Shown one piece after another: positions 15,871 to 22,242 of a stretch of DNA of 22,242 nucleotides. A program made the position numbers and the translations under genes. A model generated the notes under the pieces. That model did no database searches, was not told the origin of the DNA, and worked only from the letters and a program-made list of their open reading frames with translations. Within the stretch, counting starts at the first letter, position 1. The number at the start of each line of letters is the position of its first letter. The DNA is from Oscillospiraceae bacterium (lineage in GTDB: Bacteria; Bacillota; Clostridia; Oscillospirales; Oscillospiraceae): positions 1 through 22,242 of the forward strand of contig JAEDFW010000013.1 of the NCBI GenBank assembly GCA_016297855.1, given 5' to 3'.

Positions 15871-17316
15871 TTATTTAAGTTCTTTCAACACCTGGCACAA
15901 ATACTGCCAAATGCGCTGCACGCTGGAGATTGACATCCGCTCGCGTGTGGTGTGGATATCAAACAGATCGGGGCCGAAGCTGACCGCGTCGAGACCTTCG
16001 AGCTTGCCGGCAAACAGGCCGCATTCCAATCCCGCGTGGATGGCTTCGATCTTGGGCGCGCGGCCGTACTGAGCCTCGAATACGCGTACCATCGTTTCAC
16101 GCAGTACCGATTCCCGGCAGTATTCCCAGGCGGGATAGTCGCCCGTGACCGTCATGCTGCCGCCGAATGCTTCGCACAGAGCAGAAAAACGATCCAGCAG
16201 CATCTGCTTCTGCGTGGCCACGCTGCTGCGTACGGCGCTGCAGGCGAACAGTTCTCCATTGTCCAGCTTCAGAACGCCGAGGTTACACGACGTCTGCACC
16301 AGACCCTCAATGTCCCTGCTCATCTCGGCAATGCCATTGGGCATGAGCGTCAGCATGCGCGCAAAGCGGGCGCTTTCCTCCATGGTCATTGCGCGTGCAG
16401 CAGTGCCAGTCTCGTTGAGTTGGACGCAGACACCGGGATCTGCCGCAGCGTATTCACGCTTGAGCGATGCGTCAAATTCGCCGATGATCTGCTGCGCGCA
16501 CGCGGCGTCCTCGTTCGTGAGTGCGAGCGTGGCTGTACAGGCAAGCGGGATGGCGTTATCCTTCAGACCGCCTGCGCAGCTGACGATGCGCAGCGGAAGC
16601 GCGCAGCTCAGGCGGTACAGAACGCGGCCCATGAGAAGATTAGCATTGGCGCGTCCTTTGTCGATCTCGGTTCCGGAATGGCCGCCGGTCAGACCGCTTA
16701 CGCGCAGCGTATAGACCGGCAGGTCGCATGCTGCCAGCTCAAAACGGGCAGAGAGATTGGCGCGCGCGCCACCTGCACAGCTGACGGTGAGAACGCCCTC
16801 GTCCTCAGAGTCGATGTTCAGCATTCTGCGACCGGTCAGCGGCGACACATCCAGTGCCTGTGCGCCCTCCATACCGACCTCCTCGTCGACGGTAAAGACT
16901 GCTTCAAGACGCGGATGGGGCAGATCCTCGCTCTCCAGCAGCGCCAGCGCCATTGCGACAGCAATGCCGTCGTCGCCGCCGAGTGTAGTGCCCTCGGCAT
17001 AGACAAAGTCACCGTCCACACGCAGCTGAAGACCGTCTTTTGTAAAATCGATGGAGCATTCGGGTGCTTTCTCCGTCACCATGTCGAGATGCCCCTGCAC
17101 GATAACGGCAGGCGAATTCTCATACCCCTTGGTCGCGGGCTTGATGATGATGACGTTATTCAGCTCGTCCTGATGATATTCAAGCCCCAGTTTTTTTGCA
17201 AAGCGGACGCAGTAGTCGCTGATGGCTTTCGTATTGCCGGAGCCGTGCGGAATACCACAGAGTTCTTCAAAATAATGGAATACGCGCGCGGGCGTGAGGT
17301 GATTCAGTACAGGCAT
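15871..17316 (-). CDS. pepD: Aminoacyl-histidine dipeptidase (peptidase D)
   Basis: A 481-residue zinc dipeptidase of family M20 that hydrolyses Xaa-His and other dipeptides in the cytoplasm. GHLDMV (H76, D78), LGGDDG (113-117, bridging Asp) and DEEVGM (E145 general base, E146 metal ligand) are intact. A lid/dimerisation domain begins near LRVSGLTGGHSGTEID. The length matches the family. The start at 17316 follows AAAGGAACTG; an extra 18 residues are possible upstream but run into the spacer hairpin. The gene follows the flavodiiron protein on the same strand after a hairpin without U-tract, so it may be partly co-transcribed with it. Confidence 0.95.
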   Translation of the reverse strand: MPVLNHLTPARVFHYFEELCGIPHGSGNTKAISDYCVRFAKKLGLEYHQDELNNVIIIKPATKGYENSPAVIVQGHLDMVTEKAPECSIDFTKDGLQLRVDGDFVYAEGTTLGGDDGIAVAMALALLESEDLPHPRLEAVFTVDEEVGMEGAQALDVSPLTGRRMLNIDSEDEGVLTVSCAGGARANLSARFELAACDLPVYTLRVSGLTGGHSGTEIDKGRANANLLMGRVLYRLSCALPLRIVSCAGGLKDNAIPLACTATLALTNEDAACAQQIIGEFDASLKREYAAADPGVCVQLNETGTAARAMTMEESARFARMLTLMPNGIAEMSRDIEGLVQTSCNLGVLKLDNGELFACSAVRSSVATQKQMLLDRFSALCEAFGGSMTVTGDYPAWEYCRESVLRETMVRVFEAQYGRAPKIEAIHAGLECGLFAGKLEGLDAVSFGPDLFDIHTTRERMSISSVQRIWQYLCQVLKELK

Positions 17317-17341
17317 GATGCAGTTCCTTTCTGTTCGGAAT

Positions 17342-17371
17342 TTTGCCGCCGTGAACATGCACGGCGGCAAA
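17342..17371 (-). repeat. GC-rich hairpin between flavodiiron gene and pepD
   Basis: A perfect 12-bp stem TTTGCCGCCGTG (17342-17353) with CACGGCGGCAAA (17360-17371) and a 6-nt loop. On the minus strand the sequence after the stem is AATTCCG, with no U-tract. It may be a weak terminator, a processing site or a 3'-end stabiliser. Confidence 0.75.
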
Positions 17372-17374
17372 CAG

Positions 17375-19219
17375 TCAGTTCAGCTTTTCAAAGTCGGCCG
17401 CGCCATGCTTGCACAGCGGGCAGACAAGATCGGGCGGCAGCGTTTCGCCTTCGTAGACCCAGCCGCAGATCTTGCAGACCCAGCCGGTCTTTTTGGAAAT
17501 CTTCGCAGGCTTCGGCTTGACATTGGCAAAATAGAAGCTGTAGGTCATGGAGGGCACGTTCGAGAGCGTTCTGGCCTCGGTCACGTCGGCAACGAAGAAC
17601 GTGTGCGTGCCGAGATCGATGGTCTTGATGACCTTGCCGCTGACGAACGCATTCGTGCAGTAGGGGATATAGTATATGCCATTGATGGCGCGGGCCATAC
17701 CCTTGATGCCGTCAAACTTGTCCACATTCCGGCCGGACTGAAAGCCATAGTGCTGGAACATAGCAAATGGCGCGTCCTGCGAAAGCATGGAGATGTTGAA
17801 CTCGCCGGTCTTCATGATCATGTCGTGCGTGTAGTTGGCCTTGTTGACCGCGATGCCGATGCGCTTGGGCGAATCGGTGAGCTGCAGGGCGGTGTTGATG
17901 ATGCAGCCGTTGTCCTTGCTGCCGTCACGCGCGGTGAGCACAAACAGGCCGTAGGAGAACGAGAACATGGCGTTTTGCTCGACGGGCTTATCGTCCGTAT
18001 GCACCACGGGAGCGGGCTTGGGCATGCTGGCGTATACCGCATCTACCAGAGCGTCGACGCTGTCCATCTGACTTTCCTTGAGGGAGGAATTGATCGTAAG
18101 ACCTTCGTCGAGGATGGTGACATTTTTGAGCTTGGAGAATTCTGCGCGCATGAGCCCTGCGGCGGTGGGCGCCCACGAGCCGTTCTCCACCAGCGCGATG
18201 GTCCGGTTCTGCAGGTTATGGTTCACGATGTCGTGCACCAGGTTCTCCATATTCACGAACATGCCGGCGTTATAGGTTGTGGAGACGAAGATGAGGTGGC
18301 TGGCGCGGAAGCATTCGGAGACGATGTAGCTCGGATGCGTGGCGGAAACGTCGTACATCTGCACGTTGCGAACGCCGCGGTCGGCCAGTTTCGACGCGAT
18401 GATGTTGGCGACATTTTCCGTATTGCCGTAGACGGAGGCGTAGGCAATCACGACGGCCTGCTCTTCGGGTTCATAGGTTGCCCAGTGGATGTACTTATCG
18501 ATGAACCAGCCGATATCCTTGCGCCACACGGGGCCATGCAGCGGGCAGATGGTCTCAATCTCTATCGTCGCGGCCTTCTGCAGAAGTGCCTGCACCTGCG
18601 TGCCGTATTTGCCGACGATGTTGGTGTAGTAGCGCCGCGCGTCGTCCAGCCACTCGGTCTTGAAATTGACCTCGTCGGCGTAAAGGTTGCCGTTCAGTGC
18701 GCCGAACGTACCGAACGCATCGGCGGAGTAGAGTGTCTTGGTGGTTGTGTCGTAGCTCACCATGGCCTCGGGCCAGTGCACCATCGGCGCCATGACGAAC
18801 GCGAACGTGTGGCGGCCGGTGCAGAGCGTGTCCATCTCACCGACGATCACCGCGCGGCTTTCGATATCGAACGTGAAAAAGTTCTTGATCATAGCCAGCG
18901 TTTTTTTGTTGCATACGATCTTGACATCGGGGTAGCGCATGACCAGCTCCTGCATGACGGCGCAGTGATCTGGCTCCATATGGTTGACAATGAGATAATC
19001 AAGCGGGCGGCCGGCCAGCACATGCGCGACGTTTTCAAAGAAGATACCGCTCACGGACTTATCCACCGTATCAAGCAGAACTGTCTTTTCATCCAGCAGC
19101 AGATACGCGTTGTAGCTCACGCCGCGGCTGATGGGATAGACATTCTCAAACAGAGCCAGCCTGCGGTCATTTCCACCGACCCAGTACAGATCATCTGTCA
19201 TTTTTTTGACGCAATACAT
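17375..19219 (-). CDS. Flavodiiron protein fused to flavin reductase and rubredoxin
   Basis: A 614-residue multidomain oxygen or nitric-oxide reductase. The metallo-beta-lactamase-like domain (1-250) has the diiron ligands H80-x-E82-x-D84 (with H85), H148, D167 and H228. A flavodoxin domain (about 256-395, FMN loop ASVYGNTENV) follows. Next is a flavin-reductase-like domain (about 410-560). The C-terminal rubredoxin (578-614) has CKIC and CPLC for the Fe(Cys)4 site. Such fusions put electron entry and O2/NO reduction in one chain and protect anaerobes. AGGAGG precedes the ATG at 19219. A Fur/PerR-like palindrome about 80 bp upstream suggests peroxide-responsive control. Whether O2 or NO is the main substrate cannot be told from sequence. 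Confidence 0.95.
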   Translation of the reverse strand: MYCVKKMTDDLYWVGGNDRRLALFENVYPISRGVSYNAYLLLDEKTVLLDTVDKSVSGIFFENVAHVLAGRPLDYLIVNHMEPDHCAVMQELVMRYPDVKIVCNKKTLAMIKNFFTFDIESRAVIVGEMDTLCTGRHTFAFVMAPMVHWPEAMVSYDTTTKTLYSADAFGTFGALNGNLYADEVNFKTEWLDDARRYYTNIVGKYGTQVQALLQKAATIEIETICPLHGPVWRKDIGWFIDKYIHWATYEPEEQAVVIAYASVYGNTENVANIIASKLADRGVRNVQMYDVSATHPSYIVSECFRASHLIFVSTTYNAGMFVNMENLVHDIVNHNLQNRTIALVENGSWAPTAAGLMRAEFSKLKNVTILDEGLTINSSLKESQMDSVDALVDAVYASMPKPAPVVHTDDKPVEQNAMFSFSYGLFVLTARDGSKDNGCIINTALQLTDSPKRIGIAVNKANYTHDMIMKTGEFNISMLSQDAPFAMFQHYGFQSGRNVDKFDGIKGMARAINGIYYIPYCTNAFVSGKVIKTIDLGTHTFFVADVTEARTLSNVPSMTYSFYFANVKPKPAKISKKTGWVCKICGWVYEGETLPPDLVCPLCKHGAADFEKLN

Positions 19220-19298
19220 ATAAACAATCCTCCTGTCAGATTCTGATTTCGATTTCGGATATTAGAATACCATATGGCAAAAGAAAAATCTACATAAA

Positions 19299-20063
19299 TT
19301 AAGAATTATTCTTACTTCTTGTTTCCTCCGGAGAAACAGGCTTCCGGTGCAGGAATTCCTCAAACCGGTCCAGCTGTTCAGACAGTGAACGCGGCGTACG
19401 CAGGCGGAAGAAACCGCCGCGCGACTGCAGCTTTCGCTGCAGCGCCTGCAGATCGACGGATTCATAGAGGCTGCGGTCAATCTCACCCGCGCGCCTGCGC
19501 ACGATCGCGCCCAGATGGATGGAAAACGCGCAGTCGATCACGAACACGCCGAAGCAGATGCCGACAAAGAACGAGAACAGCGGGTTGGCGATAAACCAGC
19601 CAACCAACACACGCAGTTTGGGATAGAGCAGAAAATAATACACCGCCGAAAGCACGCCCCAGATCAGCGTGAACTGCGGACAGACAAGCCCCTGAATGTT
19701 GCCGGGCTGAGAGGAATAGTCCCACAGGCGGATGTGCATGATCTTGATGCTGCACAGACCTGCGAGGTATTCGATGAGTGTCATCACAAGCGCCATCAGA
19801 AAGAACATCACGATATAGAACCAGACAGTTTTGTTGAATGCACCGAAAAGTTGCGCCTCAAATTCGCTCAGGATAAACAGGATCACTGTGCCCAAGCCGT
19901 ACAGCGGCACGCATGGACCGTAGAGAAAACCAGGGTTTAGCCAAGCGCGATCGGGATTGGCGCGGGAGACAAAGCGCCTGTACAGCAGCTCCAATACCCA
20001 GCCCATGAACGAGCCAAAGAAGAAAAGAAAAACGACAATCAGGAAAATCTGGTATCCGGACAT
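19299..20063 (-). CDS. CmpB-family putative ABC transporter permease
   Basis: A 254-residue integral membrane protein. GSFMGWVLELLYRR near the N-terminus, NPGFLYGPCVPLYGLG, EYLAGL and LWDYSSQPGNIQGLVCPQFTLIWG mark the family annotated as putative ABC transporter permease (ABC_trans_CmpB). About six hydrophobic helices occupy residues 1-200, and a charged cytoplasmic tail of about 55 residues follows. No ATPase partner is nearby, so the transporter label is only a family name. The start at 20063 follows AGGAGGGAT; the upstream extension of 34 residues overlaps the promoter. Confidence 0.85.
   Translation of the reverse strand: MSGYQIFLIVVFLFFFGSFMGWVLELLYRRFVSRANPDRAWLNPGFLYGPCVPLYGLGTVILFILSEFEAQLFGAFNKTVWFYIVMFFLMALVMTLIEYLAGLCSIKIMHIRLWDYSSQPGNIQGLVCPQFTLIWGVLSAVYYFLLYPKLRVLVGWFIANPLFSFFVGICFGVFVIDCAFSIHLGAIVRRRAGEIDRSLYESVDLQALQRKLQSRGGFFRLRTPRSLSEQLDRFEEFLHRKPVSPEETRSKNNS
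19300..19314. promoter_or_regulatory. Fur/PerR-like 7-1-7 palindrome upstream of flavodiiron gene
   Basis: TAAGAAT-T-ATTCTTA is a perfect 7-1-7 inverted repeat with the AAT-N-ATT core shared by Fur-family operators. It matches the PerR consensus TTATAATnATTATAA at 10 of 14 positions. It overlaps the last codons of the CmpB-type gene and lies 80 bp before the flavodiiron ATG. A matching promoter could not be placed with confidence. Confidence 0.5.
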
Positions 20064-20082
20064 GACAATCCCTCCTGCAAAA

Positions 20083-20111
20083 AGTGTAGCATGTACGAGC
20101 AGATTTTGCAA
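20083..20111 (-). promoter_or_regulatory. Promoter of the CmpB-type gene
   Basis: On the minus strand -35 TTGCAA (20111-20106), a 17-bp spacer and -10 TACACT (20088-20083) lie close to the ATG at 20063, giving a very short leader. Confidence 0.6.
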
Positions 20112-20150
20112 TTCTTTCGCGTAAAATCTCACGGTCTGGCGGCTGAAAGA

Positions 20151-20178
20151 TTGACTTTGGACCAAAAAACGTTACAAT
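20151..20178 (+). promoter_or_regulatory. Promoter of the kinase gene
   Basis: The -35 TTGACT (20151-20156), a 16-bp spacer and -10 TACAAT (20173-20178) precede the ATG at 20232 by about 50 bp. It diverges from the CmpB-type promoter. Confidence 0.75.
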
Positions 20179-20231
20179 AGAACTGTTCTGACCAAACGGG
20201 AGAAAAAAGAAAGATCGAGGGATATGGATAT

Positions 20232-21302
20232 ATGCAGCAGATTTTGCGGCAGTTTCAGTTTGCAGGCAGCGTCGTGCGTTGCGAGCCGTTCGGCAACGGC
20301 CACGTCAACCGCACCTACCGCGTCGTGTGCAGCGGCGCTGCGGAATACATCCTGCAGCGCATCAACCGCGTTGCATTCCGAAAGCCAGAGGAGCTGATGG
20401 AGAACATCGAAGCAGTCACCCGCTACATGGCCGCGCAGCAGAGTGCTTTGCAGACGCTGCGGCTCGTCGAGACCGTGGACGGCCGCACCTTTACCGTTGA
20501 CAGCGATGGGGAATACTGGCGCGCATATGATCTTGTACGCGGCGGCGTGTGCCTCGAAGCGCCGCGCAGCACGGACGATTTTTACGAGGCGGCTGTCGCG
20601 TTCGGCCGGTTTCAGATGGCGCTGTCGGATTTCCCTGCGGCATCGCTGCATGAGACTATTGCACATTTCCATGACACCTGTGACCGCATCCGCCAGCTGC
20701 GTGAGAGCGTTGCGGCAGACCCGCTGGGAAGGGCGCAGTCGGTTCGATCCGAGATCGATTTTATCCTCTCGCGTGAGCAGGAGTTGGGCGAACTCTGCCG
20801 CCAGCTTTCCACGGGTGAGCTTCCGCTGCGCGTGACACACAACGACACGAAGCTGAATAACGTTCTGTTTGACGAGAATACGGGCAAGGCCAAGTGCGTG
20901 TTGGATCTCGATACGGTCATGCCCGGACTTTCGGCCTATGATTTTGGCGACGCTGTGCGATTCGGCGCGTCCACTGCGGCTGAGGACGAGAAAGACCTTT
21001 CCAAAGTTGCAATCGATCTTTCCATGTACGAGGCGTTTCTGCGCGGCTATCTCGACGCGTGCGGCGGTGTGCTGACTGCGCGGGAGATTGAGGTTCTGCC
21101 GCTCGGCGCGAAGATTATGACGGCAGAGGTCGGTATGCGCTTTTTGAAGGATTATATCGACGGCGACATCTATTTTTCCATCCACCGGCCGGAGCATAAT
21201 CTCGACCGTACGCGCACGCAGCTGAAGCTGGTGGCGGACATGGAGCGCAAGTGGGATGAAATGCAGTGGATTCTGCGCTGCGTCGTAAAAGAAAGAGCAT
21301 GA
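20232..21302 (+). CDS. nahK: N-acetylhexosamine 1-kinase-like phosphotransferase
   Basis: A 356-residue kinase of the aminoglycoside-phosphotransferase fold. The blocks PFGNGHVNRTY (19-29), LRVTHNDTKLNN (199-210, catalytic D205), VLDLDTVMPG (223-232, metal Asp), RFGASTAAEDEKDLSKV (243-259) and GDIYF...PEHNLDRTRTQ (311-330) closely follow bifidobacterial NahK as I remember it. That enzyme phosphorylates GlcNAc and GalNAc at the anomeric carbon in the lacto-N-biose pathway. No lacto-N-biose phosphorylase, UTP-transferase or sugar transporter is in the window, so the pathway here is open. A generic phosphotransferase annotation would also fit. GAGGGATATGG precedes the ATG. Confidence 0.8.
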   Translation: MQQILRQFQFAGSVVRCEPFGNGHVNRTYRVVCSGAAEYILQRINRVAFRKPEELMENIEAVTRYMAAQQSALQTLRLVETVDGRTFTVDSDGEYWRAYDLVRGGVCLEAPRSTDDFYEAAVAFGRFQMALSDFPAASLHETIAHFHDTCDRIRQLRESVAADPLGRAQSVRSEIDFILSREQELGELCRQLSTGELPLRVTHNDTKLNNVLFDENTGKAKCVLDLDTVMPGLSAYDFGDAVRFGASTAAEDEKDLSKVAIDLSMYEAFLRGYLDACGGVLTAREIEVLPLGAKIMTAEVGMRFLKDYIDGDIYFSIHRPEHNLDRTRTQLKLVADMERKWDEMQWILRCVVKERA

Positions 21303-21736
21303 GTGCGATGGAATTTGAAACGGTATTTCACGGCGTGAGCGTGTGCTATGCGCAGAAAGTCGTGCGCGTGCGCACCGATCGGGCACTGATGGCGTATCTG
21401 GCTGAACCGGGTCGGGGCGCAGAGGAATTGGCAGAGCATATTGCTGTGCGCTACCAAGAAAAACTGGGCTGCGCGCTGGAGATCACCGGCCGGTCGCTGG
21501 CTGTGGAGCTGCTGGCACACGCATACTGCGACGCATTGCTGCTGCGCATGGAGCAGGTGGCAGAAAGACTGCCCGGCTCGCTCGGTGCGCGGCTGGTGCA
21601 GGCAGCAGCGCGATTGCAGAAGCACACGGACGTGATCGATATGGGAGAAAGAAGCGTGGATTCCAACCGCTGGCTGTTCGACGATCTGGCACCGTTTTAT
21701 GCTGTAATCTGCGGAATTCTGGGTGATAAAGCGTAA
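21299..21736 (+). CDS. Unknown protein coupled to the sugar kinase
   Basis: A 145-residue soluble protein without signal peptide or membrane segment. I do not recognise the family. Its start ATG overlaps the kinase stop (ATGA, 21299-21302), so it is translationally coupled; a second ATG at 21308 is possible. The sequence is mostly helical by eye, with a basic N-terminal stretch (VVRVRTDRALMAYL), a leucine/alanine-rich helix around 65-105 and an aromatic C-terminus (WLFDDLAPFYAVI). It has only two cysteines and no metal or nucleotide motif. The coupling suggests a role with the kinase, but no function can be given. Confidence 0.75.
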   Translation: MSAMEFETVFHGVSVCYAQKVVRVRTDRALMAYLAEPGRGAEELAEHIAVRYQEKLGCALEITGRSLAVELLAHAYCDALLLRMEQVAERLPGSLGARLVQAAARLQKHTDVIDMGERSVDSNRWLFDDLAPFYAVICGILGDKA

Positions 21737-21780
21737 AAAATGGCCTGCCGCTTTCGGGCGGCGTTCGTAAGACAGTAAAA

Positions 21781-21821
21781 TAAGCAAAAGGCGTGACGAA
21801 AGTGGTCACGCCTTTTGCTTA
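21781..21821. terminator. Strong hairpin after the unknown coupled gene
   Basis: TAAGCAAAAGGCGTGAC (21781-21797) pairs perfectly with 21805-21821 around a GAAAGTG loop. The A-rich 5' arm and T-rich 3' arm (CCTTTTGCTTA) make it a likely, though not classic, terminator for both strands. Confidence 0.7.
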
Positions 21822-21877
21822 GAGGATAGCTACAAAGCAGCGCAAGGGATGCAGTCCCTTGTTCGGGATACAGTGAC

Positions 21878-21918
21878 GCAAAACACTCCAGACATTTCTG
21901 TGTCCGGGGTGTTTTTGC
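21878..21918. terminator. Second terminator-like hairpin in the right spacer
   Basis: GCAAAACACTCCAGACA (21878-21894) pairs with TGTCCGGGGTGTTTTTGC (21901-21918) with one mismatch, one G-U pair and one bulge. T5 on the plus strand and TTTTGC on the minus strand allow termination in either direction. It lies on the 3' side of the partial minus-strand gene. Confidence 0.7.
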
Positions 21919-21994
21919 TCATAGAGCGTATATACGGGAATACCCCGTATAGAAGTGCGCCCTTACCTGTTCGGCAAACCGGAAGCTGCTGCAA

Positions 21995-22242
21995 TCAACC
22001 GTTGGACACGGTTTTTTGTTTCCCGTATTTTTCTTCCATTTCTTCCGTGTGTGCATGAAGCAGTTCCAGCGCCCGAGTCTGGATGCCGCTAAGTTTCGTT
22101 TGATCCGTATCTGCAAACTCAAGTTTGAGCCTCGCAGAAGCTACCGCATGACCGTCACTTGCTCTGCTTTCATCCGCTTCCGATAAGAACTTTTGCAGCA
22201 ATCCCAAATCGCTGGAGTAATGGAGCTCCACAAGTTTTGCCC
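21995..22242 (-). CDS. Partial unknown protein, 5' end outside window
   Basis: The reading frame is open from the right edge to the stop at 21995 and shows the last 82 residues of a protein. A GTG at 22231 could be a start, but no ribosome binding site is seen before it, so the gene probably begins beyond the window. The visible part is hydrophilic and helical (ALELLHAHTEEMEEKYGKQ near the end). I do not recognise the family. Codon use looks less GC-rich than in the neighbours. Confidence 0.5.
   Translation of the reverse strand, partial: AKLVELHYSSDLGLLQKFLSEADESRASDGHAVASARLKLEFADTDQTKLSGIQTRALELLHAHTEEMEEKYGKQKTVSNG

Larger units (their letters stand above)
21737..21994. other. Hairpin-rich noncoding spacer
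   Basis: No plausible gene lies here. In order the spacer contains four hairpins. The first is a 17-bp perfect stem (21781-21797 with 21805-21821). The second is a 7-bp hairpin CAAGGGA/TCCCTTG (21843-21861). The third is an imperfect 16-bp hairpin with T-run (21878-21918). The fourth is an 8-bp hairpin TATACGGG/CCCGTATA (21931-21951). At least the first and third can terminate the convergent genes on either side. Confidence 0.75.

Noticed and set aside
17342..17371. Classic rho-independent terminator between flavodiiron gene and pepD
   Set aside because: The stem is strong, but neither strand has a U-tract after it, so it is listed only as a hairpin.
15952..17520. A 522-codon open frame on the plus strand over pepD
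   Set aside because: It spans two unrelated minus-strand genes and the spacer between them, and shows no family features.
17315..19246. A 643-codon open frame on the plus strand opposite the flavodiiron gene
   Set aside because: The minus-strand protein has all its metal ligands and domain motifs. The antisense frame is His/Asp/Val-rich, as expected from reversed codons.
20172..21386. A 404-codon open frame on the minus strand over the kinase gene
   Set aside because: It is antisense to a NahK-like protein with all catalytic motifs, and it crosses that gene's promoter.
21843..21951. CRISPR array or attachment site in the right spacer
   Set aside because: The repeats are inverted, differ in sequence and are not regularly spaced. 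No integrase or duplicated attachment core was seen.

Overview
The window looks like chromosomal DNA from an anaerobic, moderately GC-rich Clostridia-type Firmicute, probably of the Oscillospirales/Ruminococcaceae kind. The evidence is a GSIII-type glutamine synthetase, a flavodiiron protein fused to flavin-reductase and rubredoxin domains, an Asn-type T-box riboswitch, an ARG-box-like argG promoter, strong AGGAGG ribosome binding sites and sigma-A-like promoters. No rRNA, tRNA, CRISPR array or insertion sequence was recognised. The species assignment is inference.

Layout. 1-4215 (minus): an OmpR-type response regulator and an unusual multi-membrane-segment histidine kinase overlap by ATGA. 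They are followed by a separately promoted lipoprotein with a perfect TTGACA-17-TATACT-type promoter. 4409-5029 (plus): a small flavoprotein with an iron-sulfur-flavoprotein-like four-cysteine motif. 5202-7979 (plus): argG and argH, the last two steps of arginine synthesis. They have ARG-box-like sequences over the argG promoter and a folded spacer plus terminator between the two genes. 8067-12079 (minus): a T-box leader reading an AAC (Asn) specifier, then asnB and glnN. GlnN makes the glutamine that AsnB uses as amide donor, so the operon is a closed nitrogen-assimilation module governed by tRNA-Asn charging. 12247-12792 (plus): a YfcE-type metallophosphoesterase. 12826-15708 (minus): a membrane-anchored J-domain protein, a short GrpE and DnaK, an Hsp70 operon without hrcA or a canonical zinc-finger DnaJ. 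15871-17316 (minus): the aminoacyl-histidine dipeptidase PepD. 17375-19219 (minus): the multidomain flavodiiron protein, with a Fur/PerR-like 7-1-7 palindrome upstream. 19299-20063 (minus): a CmpB-type membrane protein. 20232-21736 (plus): an N-acetylhexosamine 1-kinase-like gene translationally coupled to an unknown 145-residue protein. 21737-21994: a hairpin-rich spacer. 21995-22242 (minus): the 3' part of an unrecognised gene that runs off the window.

The most interesting points are the T-box leader whose terminator arm also carries the asnB ribosome binding site, the PerR-like site ahead of the O2-reducing flavodiiron protein, the non-canonical membrane J-protein/GrpE/DnaK operon, and the two alternative folds in the argG-argH spacer. 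Most other genes are ordinary housekeeping genes. I see no clear new defence system or mobile element. The unknown gene coupled to the sugar kinase and the hairpin-rich right end are the least explained parts.
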